A DNA stretch of 27,486 nt from an uncultured Arcanobacterium sp. GTDB lineage: Bacteria; Actinomycetota; Actinomycetes; Actinomycetales; Actinomycetaceae. Of the stretch, positions 7,113 through 14,989 are shown in pieces (the stretch's first letter is position 1; each line of letters begins with the position of its first letter). The position numbers were made by a program, and so were the translations under genes. The stretch lies in contig NZ_CAMXYE010000009.1 of the NCBI RefSeq assembly GCF_947253055.1, positions 1 through 27,486 on the forward strand, written 5' to 3'. The notes beneath the pieces were generated by a model that was given only the letters and a program-made list of their open reading frames with translations, ran no database searches and had not been told where the DNA came from.

Positions 7113-9245
7113 ATGGTGAAAAAGACAGCGGCAAAAACTACTTCTCCGCAAGCAGTCAAAAGTAGAAAGAATAACCGAGAAAACACCAGTAAATCTGCGC
7201 CAAATTTTCCGCCGGCACAGCAGCCTGCCCCCTATTACCGTATTGGCCGAATTCCAATAACGAATGTATACCCCGCTTTAGAAAACGGAGCGCTTCCAGC
7301 AAAAGCGGTAGAAAATGAATCTATTCCTATTCGCGCCACCGTCTTCCGAGAAGGCCACGATCAATTTGGCTGTGAATGTGTGCTCGTGAATCCCGCCGGC
7401 GAAGAAGTGGCCGCTGCGCCTATGGTCGATATCGCTCCCGGGCTGCGCCGGTATGAGGGATGGCTCCGGCCAACTTATCCGGGCGAGTGGAAATTTTTTG
7501 TACGCGCCTGGTCAGACCCTTATGCCACTTGGCATCACGATGCGGAAATTAAAATTAATGCAGATATAGATGTGCCTTTAGTATTGCTCGAGGCCGCCGC
7601 CGTCTTAAATAGAGCCATGAAGAATATGCCGCGGGGATCTGCCGAGCGGCAGACTTTGCGGCAAGCTCTCGAAATAGTCAATAAAAAGCGCACTCCCGCC
7701 CTCCAGCGCTATGCGGCCGCCACCTCCGCAGCTGTACAAGAAGCACTCTCTCGCTATCCACTGCGCGATTTTATTTCTACTTCTGCGCAGTTTCCGCTAC
7801 AAGTAGATAGAGAACGTGCTCTTGTAGGCTCCTGGTATGAGATTTTCCCGCGCACCGTGGGAGCCCACTTCGATAAAAAGCAGCAAAAATGGATTTCCGG
7901 CACCCTGCAAACCGCGCGCGCTGACTTAGACCGGATTGCTGATATGGGATTTGACGTCGTCTACCTGACGCCGGTACATCCAATTGGCACCACCAATCGG
8001 AAAGGGAAAAATAATTCCTTGATTGCTAGCCCGGACGACCCCGGTTCTCCTTATGCAATTGGCAGCTCCGATGGCGGGCATGATGCAATTAACCCTGATT
8101 TGGGGGATTTTGCTGATTTCGATGCTTTTGTGGCCCGGGCGAAGGAACTGGGTATGGAAGTCGCACTAGATATTGCTTTGCAGTGTTCACCTGATCATCC
8201 GTGGTTAAAGGAACATCCGGAATGGTTTACTACCCGCGCGGACGGCACAATTGCTTTTGCGGAAAATCCACCGAAAAAATATCAGGATATTTACCCGCTC
8301 AATTTTGATAACGATCCAGAAGGAATCTATCAGGAAATTAAACGCATCCTCGAGCTCTGGGTGGCACATGGGGTGAGCATATTTCGAGTAGATAATCCAC
8401 ATACAAAGCCGCTGTGCTTCTGGCAGCGAATTTTGGACTACTTCCATCGGGTACATCCGGAAGTAATTTTTCTTTCCGAAGCCTTTACCCAGCCACCGAT
8501 GATGCAGACTCTGGGCATGCTGGGATTCCACCAGTCCTACACTTATTTCGCTTGGCGCAATGAAAAAACGGAGATTGAAAAATACTTATTAGAAGTATCG
8601 CACGAGAGCGACTACCGAATTAGACCCACTTTTTGGCCGACTACTCACGATATTCTCACTCCTTATATGCAGCAGGGAGGCCTGCCCGCTTTCGCTATTC
8701 GCGCTGTACTCGCCGCAACTGGCTCCCCTACTTGGGGTATATATTCTGGATATGAACTAGTAGAGAATGTGGCTCGCCCCGGATTTGAAGAACAAATCGA
8801 TAACGAGAAGTACCAGTTTAAAGAGCGCGATTTCGCAGCGGCAGAGACAAATGGCATAGCTAATCTCCTGCAGATGCTAAACGGTATCCGCGCCCGGCAT
8901 ATTACCCTGCGGCGTTTACGAAATGTACAGATTCACGGCACCAGCAACGATAAGATTCTCTGCTTCTCTAAAGTTGCCCACCCGGAAGAAAACGACGGCA
9001 AGTTGGATGCCGTGCTCGTAGTGCTAAATTTAGATCCCTATGCTTCCCGCGAAGCCACTCTCTATCTAGATCTTTCTGCTTTCGGAGCACACGGACGCAG
9101 TGACGACGGCGCGGTATTGAAAGTATATGATGAGATTTCTGGAGAGACGTACTACTGGAATAGCCACCCCTATGTGCGCCTCGACCCCCATGGCCGGGTA
9201 GCTCATATTCTAAATGTGCAGGTGATTGCCGATGAGCACTGCTGA
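7113..9245 (+). CDS. glgE: Alpha-1,4-glucan:maltose-1-phosphate maltosyltransferase GlgE (GH13_3)
   Basis: GlgE transfers maltosyl units from alpha-maltose-1-phosphate onto the non-reducing end of alpha-1,4-glucan, releasing phosphate. The predicted protein has 710 residues. The first ~40 are basic and Lys/Ser/Pro-rich, then GRIPITNVYP starts the N-domain common to the family. The barrel shows SWYEIFPR, YLTPVHPIGTTNRKGKNN, ALDIALQCSPDHPW, FRVDNPHTKP with nucleophile Asp427, FLSEAFTQP with acid/base Glu456, and PTTHDIL with Asp513. The Asp-Glu-Asp spacing (29 and 57 residues) equals that of Streptomyces GlgE (D394, E423, D480). Its end overlaps pep2 by 14 bases, implying coupled synthesis of the enzyme that makes its substrate. 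The clade reading TTHD instead of the NTPD seen in other GlgEs is a minor variant. Confidence 0.96.
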   Translation: MVKKTAAKTTSPQAVKSRKNNRENTSKSAPNFPPAQQPAPYYRIGRIPITNVYPALENGALPAKAVENESIPIRATVFREGHDQFGCECVLVNPAGEEVAAAPMVDIAPGLRRYEGWLRPTYPGEWKFFVRAWSDPYATWHHDAEIKINADIDVPLVLLEAAAVLNRAMKNMPRGSAERQTLRQALEIVNKKRTPALQRYAAATSAAVQEALSRYPLRDFISTSAQFPLQVDRERALVGSWYEIFPRTVGAHFDKKQQKWISGTLQTARADLDRIADMGFDVVYLTPVHPIGTTNRKGKNNSLIASPDDPGSPYAIGSSDGGHDAINPDLGDFADFDAFVARAKELGMEVALDIALQCSPDHPWLKEHPEWFTTRADGTIAFAENPPKKYQDIYPLNFDNDPEGIYQEIKRILELWVAHGVSIFRVDNPHTKPLCFWQRILDYFHRVHPEVIFLSEAFTQPPMMQTLGMLGFHQSYTYFAWRNEKTEIEKYLLEVSHESDYRIRPTFWPTTHDILTPYMQQGGLPAFAIRAVLAATGSPTWGIYSGYELVENVARPGFEEQIDNEKYQFKERDFAAAETNGIANLLQMLNGIRARHITLRRLRNVQIHGTSNDKILCFSKVAHPEENDGKLDAVLVVLNLDPYASREATLYLDLSAFGAHGRSDDGAVLKVYDEISGETYYWNSHPYVRLDPHGRVAHILNVQVIADEHC

Positions 9246-10674
9246 AGAAGATATAGCCGACTTTATCCGCCCCGAGGGCACAACAGATTTAGAAATACTG
9301 CTCAATTCCTGGATAGGGGCGCGGCGCTGGTTTACGGGAGAAAGAAAAAATCCCGCAGCTGCTGTTACCGGAATTTTTGGAATAGCTAAACAGGAAGATG
9401 CTTTCACTGCTCTGTGCAGCGTCCAAAGTGGCAATACCACCTATTTAGTGCCGCTAACTTTCCGTAAAGTTTCAGCTTCTATCCCACTCCCCGCCGATAA
9501 TCCCCCAGCTTTATTGGGAGAATGGGTGCAAAGCGGGGAAAAATATGCCGTAATCGATGCTACTGAAGATCCACAAGGGCAAATTGCATTATTACAAACT
9601 TGCTTTGGAGAAACTGGCCCAGCTACGGCGCACCCGGGCGAAGTTGGAAATATCTCTGCCCAAGCCCTGCGCGGTGGCACCGCCGAACTGCCGGGGATTG
9701 AAAAAATACAGCCATTGCGCTCAGAGCAATCTAATACCTCGATTATTTATTATTTTCCAGCTGCGCCCGGAGCTGAACAAACTACCGCTAATGCACCGCA
9801 CGAAGCGGGAATTATTCTAAAACTTTTTCGAATTGCCCACTGTGGAGCTAATCCCGATATTGAACTGCAGCAAGCACTAGATAAAGCGGCTCCCGGATTA
9901 GTGCCGAAACAGTACGGAGCGGCAGAGATACAACTACCAGCGGGCACCGCGGCCATTATGACGGCACAAGAATTCATTGCCGGAGCAAAAGATGCCTGGC
10001 AAGTATTCCAAGCAGAATTGGCACTTCCTTCCGGAAAAGTAGCTGATCCAGCCGAAATTGTAGCTTTAGGCCGCCTTACCCGCGATATTCACCTCGTACT
10101 GGCGCAGCTTTTTCCGACTGCCGAAGTAGATGGAATTGTAAAAGAAAATATCTATTCCACTTGGATCGACCAGGCGCAGAAGGCGGTAGAAAAAGCTCCC
10201 GAGCTGGAAAAATACCGCGAAAAAATCATCGAGATTTTCACCGCCGCCATTCAGGTACCCTGGCCGTTACGGCAAAGAATGCACGGAGATTTTCATTTAG
10301 GGCAAGTGTTGAATGCCCCCGGACGAGGCTGGGTGGCTTTAGATTTTGAAGGAGAGCCACTCCGCTCTTTAGCCGAACGCACCGCTCCTGGATTAGCTCT
10401 GCGCGATGTAGCGGGCATGCTGCGTTCTTTCTCCTATGCAGCAGGAGCGGCAGAATTAGCCGGCCGCCCTAGCACCGCCACTGGCCCGTGGGAGCAAGAA
10501 GCAACCCAGCTGTTTATCCAAGGCTACGGGGCGCTGACTGAAGGAGAGCAAATTTTATTGCGCGCGCTCCTTCTCGAAAAAGCACTTTATGAGGTAGTAT
10601 ATGAAGCTACCTATCGCCCGCGCTGGCTCCCTATCCCAATTCGCGGAATACAAAAACTACTAGATAATCCCTAG
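9232..10674 (+). CDS. pep2: Maltokinase (Pep2/Mak)
   Basis: This enzyme phosphorylates maltose with ATP to give maltose-1-phosphate, the GlgE donor. The 480-residue protein has the family N-terminal segment around SWIGARRWFTGE and an aminoglycoside-phosphotransferase-like kinase lobe. The catalytic loop HGDFHLGQVL carries Asp353, and the Mg-binding ALDFEGEP follows about 20 residues later. RSLAERTAPGLALRDVAGML is characteristic of maltokinases. ATG at 9232 is preferred, preceded by AGGTGA; a TTG two codons upstream is less likely. It is a stand-alone enzyme here: in many actinobacteria it is fused to or next to trehalose synthase TreS, and no treS is visible in this window. The gene mak is a synonym. 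Confidence 0.94.
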   Translation: MSTAEEDIADFIRPEGTTDLEILLNSWIGARRWFTGERKNPAAAVTGIFGIAKQEDAFTALCSVQSGNTTYLVPLTFRKVSASIPLPADNPPALLGEWVQSGEKYAVIDATEDPQGQIALLQTCFGETGPATAHPGEVGNISAQALRGGTAELPGIEKIQPLRSEQSNTSIIYYFPAAPGAEQTTANAPHEAGIILKLFRIAHCGANPDIELQQALDKAAPGLVPKQYGAAEIQLPAGTAAIMTAQEFIAGAKDAWQVFQAELALPSGKVADPAEIVALGRLTRDIHLVLAQLFPTAEVDGIVKENIYSTWIDQAQKAVEKAPELEKYREKIIEIFTAAIQVPWPLRQRMHGDFHLGQVLNAPGRGWVALDFEGEPLRSLAERTAPGLALRDVAGMLRSFSYAAGAAELAGRPSTATGPWEQEATQLFIQGYGALTEGEQILLRALLLEKALYEVVYEATYRPRWLPIPIRGIQKLLDNP

Positions 10675-10735
10675 TTTTTTATACATATTCTTTAGTTATT
10701 TCCCAGTCGATATGAAAACATGAAAGAATAAGACC
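10675..10735 (+). promoter_or_regulatory. pep2-glgB gap with widely spaced 8-bp inverted repeat
   Basis: TATTCTTT (10686-10693) and AAAGAATA (10723-10730) are reverse complements 29 bases apart, just upstream of the glgB ATG. Between them is GATATGAAA (10709-10717), a possible -10 element. The Shine-Dalgarno sequence is poor. The pairing could fold the leader near the start codon, but with only eight A/T-rich pairs the call is tentative. Confidence 0.25.
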
Positions 10736-12931
10736 ATGAACTCCAAAGCTATTCCCGTTTCTCCCGAAGTTTTAGACGCAGTCTCCCAGGGTGCTTATCA
10801 TTCCCCGCACGATGTGTTGGGGCCGCACACTGATGGAGAAAATCTGACGATTCGCGTGATTCGCCAACTCGCTGATTCCGTAACTGTTATTACTGCAAAT
10901 GGAGAGTATCCGGCCACCCACGAGCACAACGGAATTTGGGTAGCTGTCTTAGAAAATTCCGATATTGTAGATTATCGAATTCGTGCCACCTACGGAGAAG
11001 AAGAGCTGGTAACTGACGATGGCTATCGCTTTTTACCCACGGTAGGCGATGTAGATAAGTATTTATTCGGCGAAGGGCGCCACGAAGAACTGTGGAAAGT
11101 ACTTGGTGCCCATTTACAGGATTATCAGACGGAACTGGGCGAAGTAACGGGCGCCAGCTTTTCTGTCTGGGCGGCTAATGCGCGCGCCGTGCGAGTAGTG
11201 GGCGATTTTAATGCTTGGAATGGCGAAATTTCAGCTATGCGCACCCTCGGAACTTCTGGGATTTGGGAACTTTTCGTGCCGGGAGCTAAAGAGGGGCAAA
11301 AATATAAATTTGAAATTCAGTATCAGGATGGCTCTTGGCATCAAAAAGCCGATCCAATGGCGCGGCGCACAGAAGAACCGCCCTCTACTGCCTCTATAAT
11401 CACTGAGTCTCAGTTTGTCTGGGACGACGATGAATGGATGGAAAAACGGGCGGCACAAGATGCGCACTCCGGGCCGCTATCTATATATGAAGTACATATC
11501 GGATCTTGGCGAAAAGGACTTTCCTATCGCGAACTAGCTGCACAATTGATTGGGCACGTAAAGTATCTCGGTTTTACACACGTAGAGTTTCTCCCCGTAG
11601 CGGAGCATCCTTTTGGGCCTTCTTGGGGCTATCAAGTCAGTTCCTACTACGCCCCTACGGCGCGCTTCGGCACCCCAGATGATTTCCGCTATCTTGTCGA
11701 TGAACTGCATAAAGCGGGAATAGGCGTAATCGTAGATTGGGTGCCCGCGCACTTCCCCAAAGACGATTGGGCACTGGCTCGTTTTGACGGCACGCCACTT
11801 TACGAAGATCCCAACCCCCTCCGCGGCGAACACCCAGATTGGGGTACATATGTATTTAATTTTGGGCGCAATGAGGTACGGAATTTCTTAGTGGCTAATG
11901 CCCTGTATTGGTTGGAGGAATTCCATATTGACGGTATCCGCGTAGATGCGGTAGCTTCTATGCTCTACTTAGATTACTCCCGCGAAGACGGCCAATGGCA
12001 GCCGAATATCTACGGCGGGCGAGAGAATCTCGAAGCTATTTCCTTCATTCAAGAAGCAAATGCTACTGCCTACCGCACCCATCCCGGAATTATGATGATT
12101 GCCGAAGAATCTACGTCTTGGGGTGGCGTCACCGGTTTGACGGAAAATGGCGGGCTGGGCTACGGCCTCAAGTGGAATATGGGGTGGATGAACGACACTC
12201 TTCGCTATATGCAGGAAAAACCCATCAACCGGCGTTGGCATCATGGAGAGCTCACTTTCTCACTGGTCTACGCTTTCTCGGAGCATTTCCTGCTGCCGGT
12301 TTCACATGATGAAGTAGTACACGGCAAAGGTTCGCTATATACGAAGATGCCCGGAGATCACTGGCAAAAACTAGCTGGACTTCGCCTACTCTTCGGCTAT
12401 CAGTGGTCACATCCGGGTAAACAACTCCTCTTTATGGGGCAAGAATTCGGGCAGATTGACGAATGGAGCGATAATCGCTCCTTAGATTGGTGGCTTACCG
12501 ATAACCCCGGGCATGACGGCGTAATGCGTTGCGTAAAGGCCCTCAATGAAGTGTATAAAGCACATCCGGCTCTCTGGTCAGATGATTTCACTAATTCTGG
12601 TTTCGAATGGATTGACGTATCGGACGGAGATAATAATGTGCTCTCCTATCTACGTAAATCTGCAGATGGTAAAGAAGTAGTAGCGGTGGTATGTAATTTT
12701 GCTGGAATACCACATAATGACTACCGGGTAGGATTACCGAGCGGCGGCACCTGGGATGAAATTTTCAACTCTGATGCCTGCGAATTCGGCGGCAGCGGGG
12801 TAGGAAATATGGGCAGACTAGAGGCAGAGGAAATTCCTTGGAATGGCCGCCCCTATTCAGTAAAGATGCAGCTTCCCCCGTTCGGAGTGGTTTATTTTGC
12901 TCCACATAAGGAAGCTGCTAGCGAAGAATAA
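10736..12931 (+). CDS. glgB: 1,4-alpha-glucan branching enzyme GlgB (GH13_9)
   Basis: GlgB cuts an alpha-1,4 chain and rejoins it through an alpha-1,6 bond, creating branches in the glucan made by GlgE. The length of 731 residues is standard for the type with two N-terminal beta-sandwich domains (N1 and CBM48, about 1-220). Catalytic residues fall in GIRVDAVASM (nucleophile Asp404), IAEESTSW (acid/base Glu457) and VSHDEVVHGK (Asp525). Their spacing is identical to E. coli GlgB (D405, E458, D526). DWVPAHFPKDDW gives the first conserved barrel region. The 61-base gap after pep2 and the 19-base gap before the regulator suggest one transcription unit glgE-pep2-glgB-lacI, possibly with an extra promoter before glgB. 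The upstream Shine-Dalgarno sequence is weak. Confidence 0.97.
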   Translation: MNSKAIPVSPEVLDAVSQGAYHSPHDVLGPHTDGENLTIRVIRQLADSVTVITANGEYPATHEHNGIWVAVLENSDIVDYRIRATYGEEELVTDDGYRFLPTVGDVDKYLFGEGRHEELWKVLGAHLQDYQTELGEVTGASFSVWAANARAVRVVGDFNAWNGEISAMRTLGTSGIWELFVPGAKEGQKYKFEIQYQDGSWHQKADPMARRTEEPPSTASIITESQFVWDDDEWMEKRAAQDAHSGPLSIYEVHIGSWRKGLSYRELAAQLIGHVKYLGFTHVEFLPVAEHPFGPSWGYQVSSYYAPTARFGTPDDFRYLVDELHKAGIGVIVDWVPAHFPKDDWALARFDGTPLYEDPNPLRGEHPDWGTYVFNFGRNEVRNFLVANALYWLEEFHIDGIRVDAVASMLYLDYSREDGQWQPNIYGGRENLEAISFIQEANATAYRTHPGIMMIAEESTSWGGVTGLTENGGLGYGLKWNMGWMNDTLRYMQEKPINRRWHHGELTFSLVYAFSEHFLLPVSHDEVVHGKGSLYTKMPGDHWQKLAGLRLLFGYQWSHPGKQLLFMGQEFGQIDEWSDNRSLDWWLTDNPGHDGVMRCVKALNEVYKAHPALWSDDFTNSGFEWIDVSDGDNNVLSYLRKSADGKEVVAVVCNFAGIPHNDYRVGLPSGGTWDEIFNSDACEFGGSGVGNMGRLEAEEIPWNGRPYSVKMQLPPFGVVYFAPHKEAASEE

Positions 12932-12950
12932 GAATCCCTGAGACTGAGCA

Positions 12951-13955
12951 ATGACGAAAAAGATTCGACTTGTAGATCTAGCTAAGCAGGCAGGAGTCTC
13001 TACTGCCACCGTATCTAGAGTGCTAAATGATAAAGGATCAGTGGCGGTGGAAACTCGCCACGCGGTGCTAGCTGCTTTAGACTTATTGGGCTACGAACGC
13101 CCGGAGCGGCTACGAGAGCGCGGCGGCGGGCTAATCGGCCTGATTCTGCCGGAACTCACCAATCCGATTTTTCCGAGCTTCGCCCAGCATCTGCAGACCA
13201 TGATGAGTATGCAGAATTACACTCCCCTATTTGGTACCCAAGTAGCGGGAGCTACCACTGAAGATGCTTATGTGGAGGCCATGCTGCGCCACCGCGTATC
13301 AGGCCTAATATTCGTATCTGGTCTCCACGCCGATTTAACGGCTGATTTAGAAAGATATGAACGAATTACTTCACTCGGTATTCCTTTTGTGACTATTAAT
13401 GGCGCAAATCCACAGCTAAATGCCCCCGATTTTTCAGCTGATGACTACTCTGCCGTCACCCAAGCTATGCGCTATTTAATAGCCCAAGGACATAGCCGTA
13501 TTGGACTCGCTACTGGCCCGCTCCGCTTCGTACCTGCCAAAGTAAAAGCCGATGCCTATCGCGATGCCTTAAAGAAGTTTTTACCTAATGTGCCACCTAT
13601 GCATGCAGTTACGCTCTTCACTGTAGAAGGCGGGCAATCGGCGGCACAAGATTTAATAAAACACGGCTGCACGGCAATTATTTGTGGTTCAGATGTAATG
13701 GCACTCGGAGCGATTCGCTTTTGCCATCACGCGGGCATTCGCGTGCCCCAAGATATATCGATAATTGGCTACGATGATTCGCCACTTATTGCTTTCTCCG
13801 ATCCACCACTCACCACTCTCCGGCAGCCGGTGAAAGCTATCTCCGAAGCAGCTATTAGTGCCTTAATTACCAATATTCAAGGCGCCAATACAATAAATAA
13901 CTCTATGCATTTTGCTCCTGAGTTAATTGTGCGTAGCTCGACCGGGCCGGTATAA
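12951..13955 (+). CDS. LacI-family transcriptional regulator (candidate glucan/maltose regulator)
   Basis: The protein has 334 residues with the usual LacI/GalR plan. The helix-turn-helix LVDLAKQAGVSTATVSRVLN is at residues 7-26. A hinge region follows (about 47-60), then a periplasmic-binding-protein-like core starting at LIGLILPELTNPIF, with IIGYDDSP and LTTLRQP near the C-terminus. Such proteins bind palindromic operators as dimers and respond to a sugar or sugar phosphate. It begins 19 bases after the glgB stop, so it is probably co-transcribed with glgB. Regulation of the glg block, with maltose or a maltodextrin as effector, is an inference from position only; no operator could be assigned with confidence. 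The upstream ribosome site is weak, which suits translational coupling. Confidence 0.93.
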   Translation: MTKKIRLVDLAKQAGVSTATVSRVLNDKGSVAVETRHAVLAALDLLGYERPERLRERGGGLIGLILPELTNPIFPSFAQHLQTMMSMQNYTPLFGTQVAGATTEDAYVEAMLRHRVSGLIFVSGLHADLTADLERYERITSLGIPFVTINGANPQLNAPDFSADDYSAVTQAMRYLIAQGHSRIGLATGPLRFVPAKVKADAYRDALKKFLPNVPPMHAVTLFTVEGGQSAAQDLIKHGCTAIICGSDVMALGAIRFCHHAGIRVPQDISIIGYDDSPLIAFSDPPLTTLRQPVKAISEAAISALITNIQGANTINNSMHFAPELIVRSSTGPV

Positions 13956-13975
13956 AAATAACCGCAGTTAGAACG

Positions 13976-14013
13976 GCTGGCTGGTCAACTAGCTAGCTAA
14001 TCAACCAGCCAGC
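13976..14013. terminator. Dyad between convergent genes, possible bidirectional terminator
   Basis: GCTGGCTGGT (13976-13985) and ACCAGCCAGC (14004-14013) form a perfect 10-bp stem with an 18-base loop holding the CTAGCTAGCTA repeat. It sits in the 93-base gap between the convergent lacI and thioredoxin/TPR genes. There is no T-run on either side, so termination is inferred from position and G+C content. Confidence 0.5.
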
Positions 14014-14048
14014 TAGCCAGAACAGCGTATAGCGGAAGCAGCAAATTA

Positions 14049-14987
14049 CTAGAACAGTAAATTAGTAAGCTCACGCCGAGCTTGTTTCACAGTTGGATCT
14101 TCGCTCCCTACTACCATAAACAACTCTAATAGCCGTTTACGCAGTTCTTCGCGAGATTCGGCGGCATTATCCGCTATTCTATCTAGCAGCCGTGCAAAAG
14201 CCGCTTCTGGCCTCCCAATCGCTACTTCTACATCCGCGGCAGCAAGATGAGAATTTATATCTGCCGCCGGCGCCGCATTAGCTTTTTCTAAAATTTGTTG
14301 CAACCCGCTCGGTTCCCCCAGCGGATTAAGCGCTTGTATTCTCTCCAATAAATCAACTTGCGCCAAAGCAGATTTAGCCACGGCGTCACGTGGATTTTCC
14401 TTTAACGCTGCGTGATAAGCTCGCCGCGCCGCCGGTAAATCATTTGCCGCAAGGGCAGCTTGCCCTTCTTGATGTAAAGGTGGAATTTCTGGAGCAACCG
14501 GGGCGGCATTTTCTCCATCTAATATTCCGGTGATGCCATAGTTAGCGGCAGCTTCGAGTAGCTTCTCTAAAGTGAGGGCAATATCTGCTTCTTCCGGCGC
14601 GCCGGTAAAAAGGGGAATTGGTTGACCTTGCAATAGGGCAGCTGCCGCTGGTAAAGCTTCTACCCCAAAGGCGGCAGCCACTTCTCGCTCTTTTTCGCAA
14701 TCCACTATCCCCAACTGCAGTCGCCCCGCATAATCAGATATTAAACGACGCAGCAGCGTCAATAATTTCTCCGAATTAGATGCTTGCGCAGTGTGAAAGG
14801 CCAATACCACTGGTACCTGCGCAGAAGTACTTAGTACGGCAGATAAATTACTCTGCGTGACCTCTACAATCCACTCCCCCGGTATTTTTTGCCCGGCTGC
14901 TGAGGCTTTCGGCGCCGCACCTTTATTTTGTAATCCGGAAAGATCTATTGCGCCAGCTAAAGATCCTGAAAAAGAATTCATATCCAC
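14049..14987 (-). CDS. Thioredoxin-fold/TPR protein, CnoX (YbbN)-like
   Basis: The 312-residue protein has a flexible Ala/Gly-rich N-terminus (1-36), a thioredoxin-like domain (about 37-155) and a helical TPR-type region (about 170-312) built from Ala/Leu-rich helices. At the position of the CxxC active site the sequence reads HTAQASNSEK (65-74), and the only visible cysteine in the domain, in GIVDCEKE, is not part of a CxxC. It therefore cannot act as a dithiol oxidoreductase. E. coli CnoX/YbbN has the same layout and is a holdase chaperone or co-chaperone; the same role here is an inference. GTG at 14987 and ATG at 14981 are both possible starts with no clear ribosome site. It begins two bases after the stop of the upstream membrane protein gene, so the two form an operon. 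Confidence 0.85.
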   Translation of the reverse strand: MDMNSFSGSLAGAIDLSGLQNKGAAPKASAAGQKIPGEWIVEVTQSNLSAVLSTSAQVPVVLAFHTAQASNSEKLLTLLRRLISDYAGRLQLGIVDCEKEREVAAAFGVEALPAAAALLQGQPIPLFTGAPEEADIALTLEKLLEAAANYGITGILDGENAAPVAPEIPPLHQEGQAALAANDLPAARRAYHAALKENPRDAVAKSALAQVDLLERIQALNPLGEPSGLQQILEKANAAPAADINSHLAAADVEVAIGRPEAAFARLLDRIADNAAESREELRKRLLELFMVVGSEDPTVKQARRELTNLLF

Positions 14988-14989
14988 TT

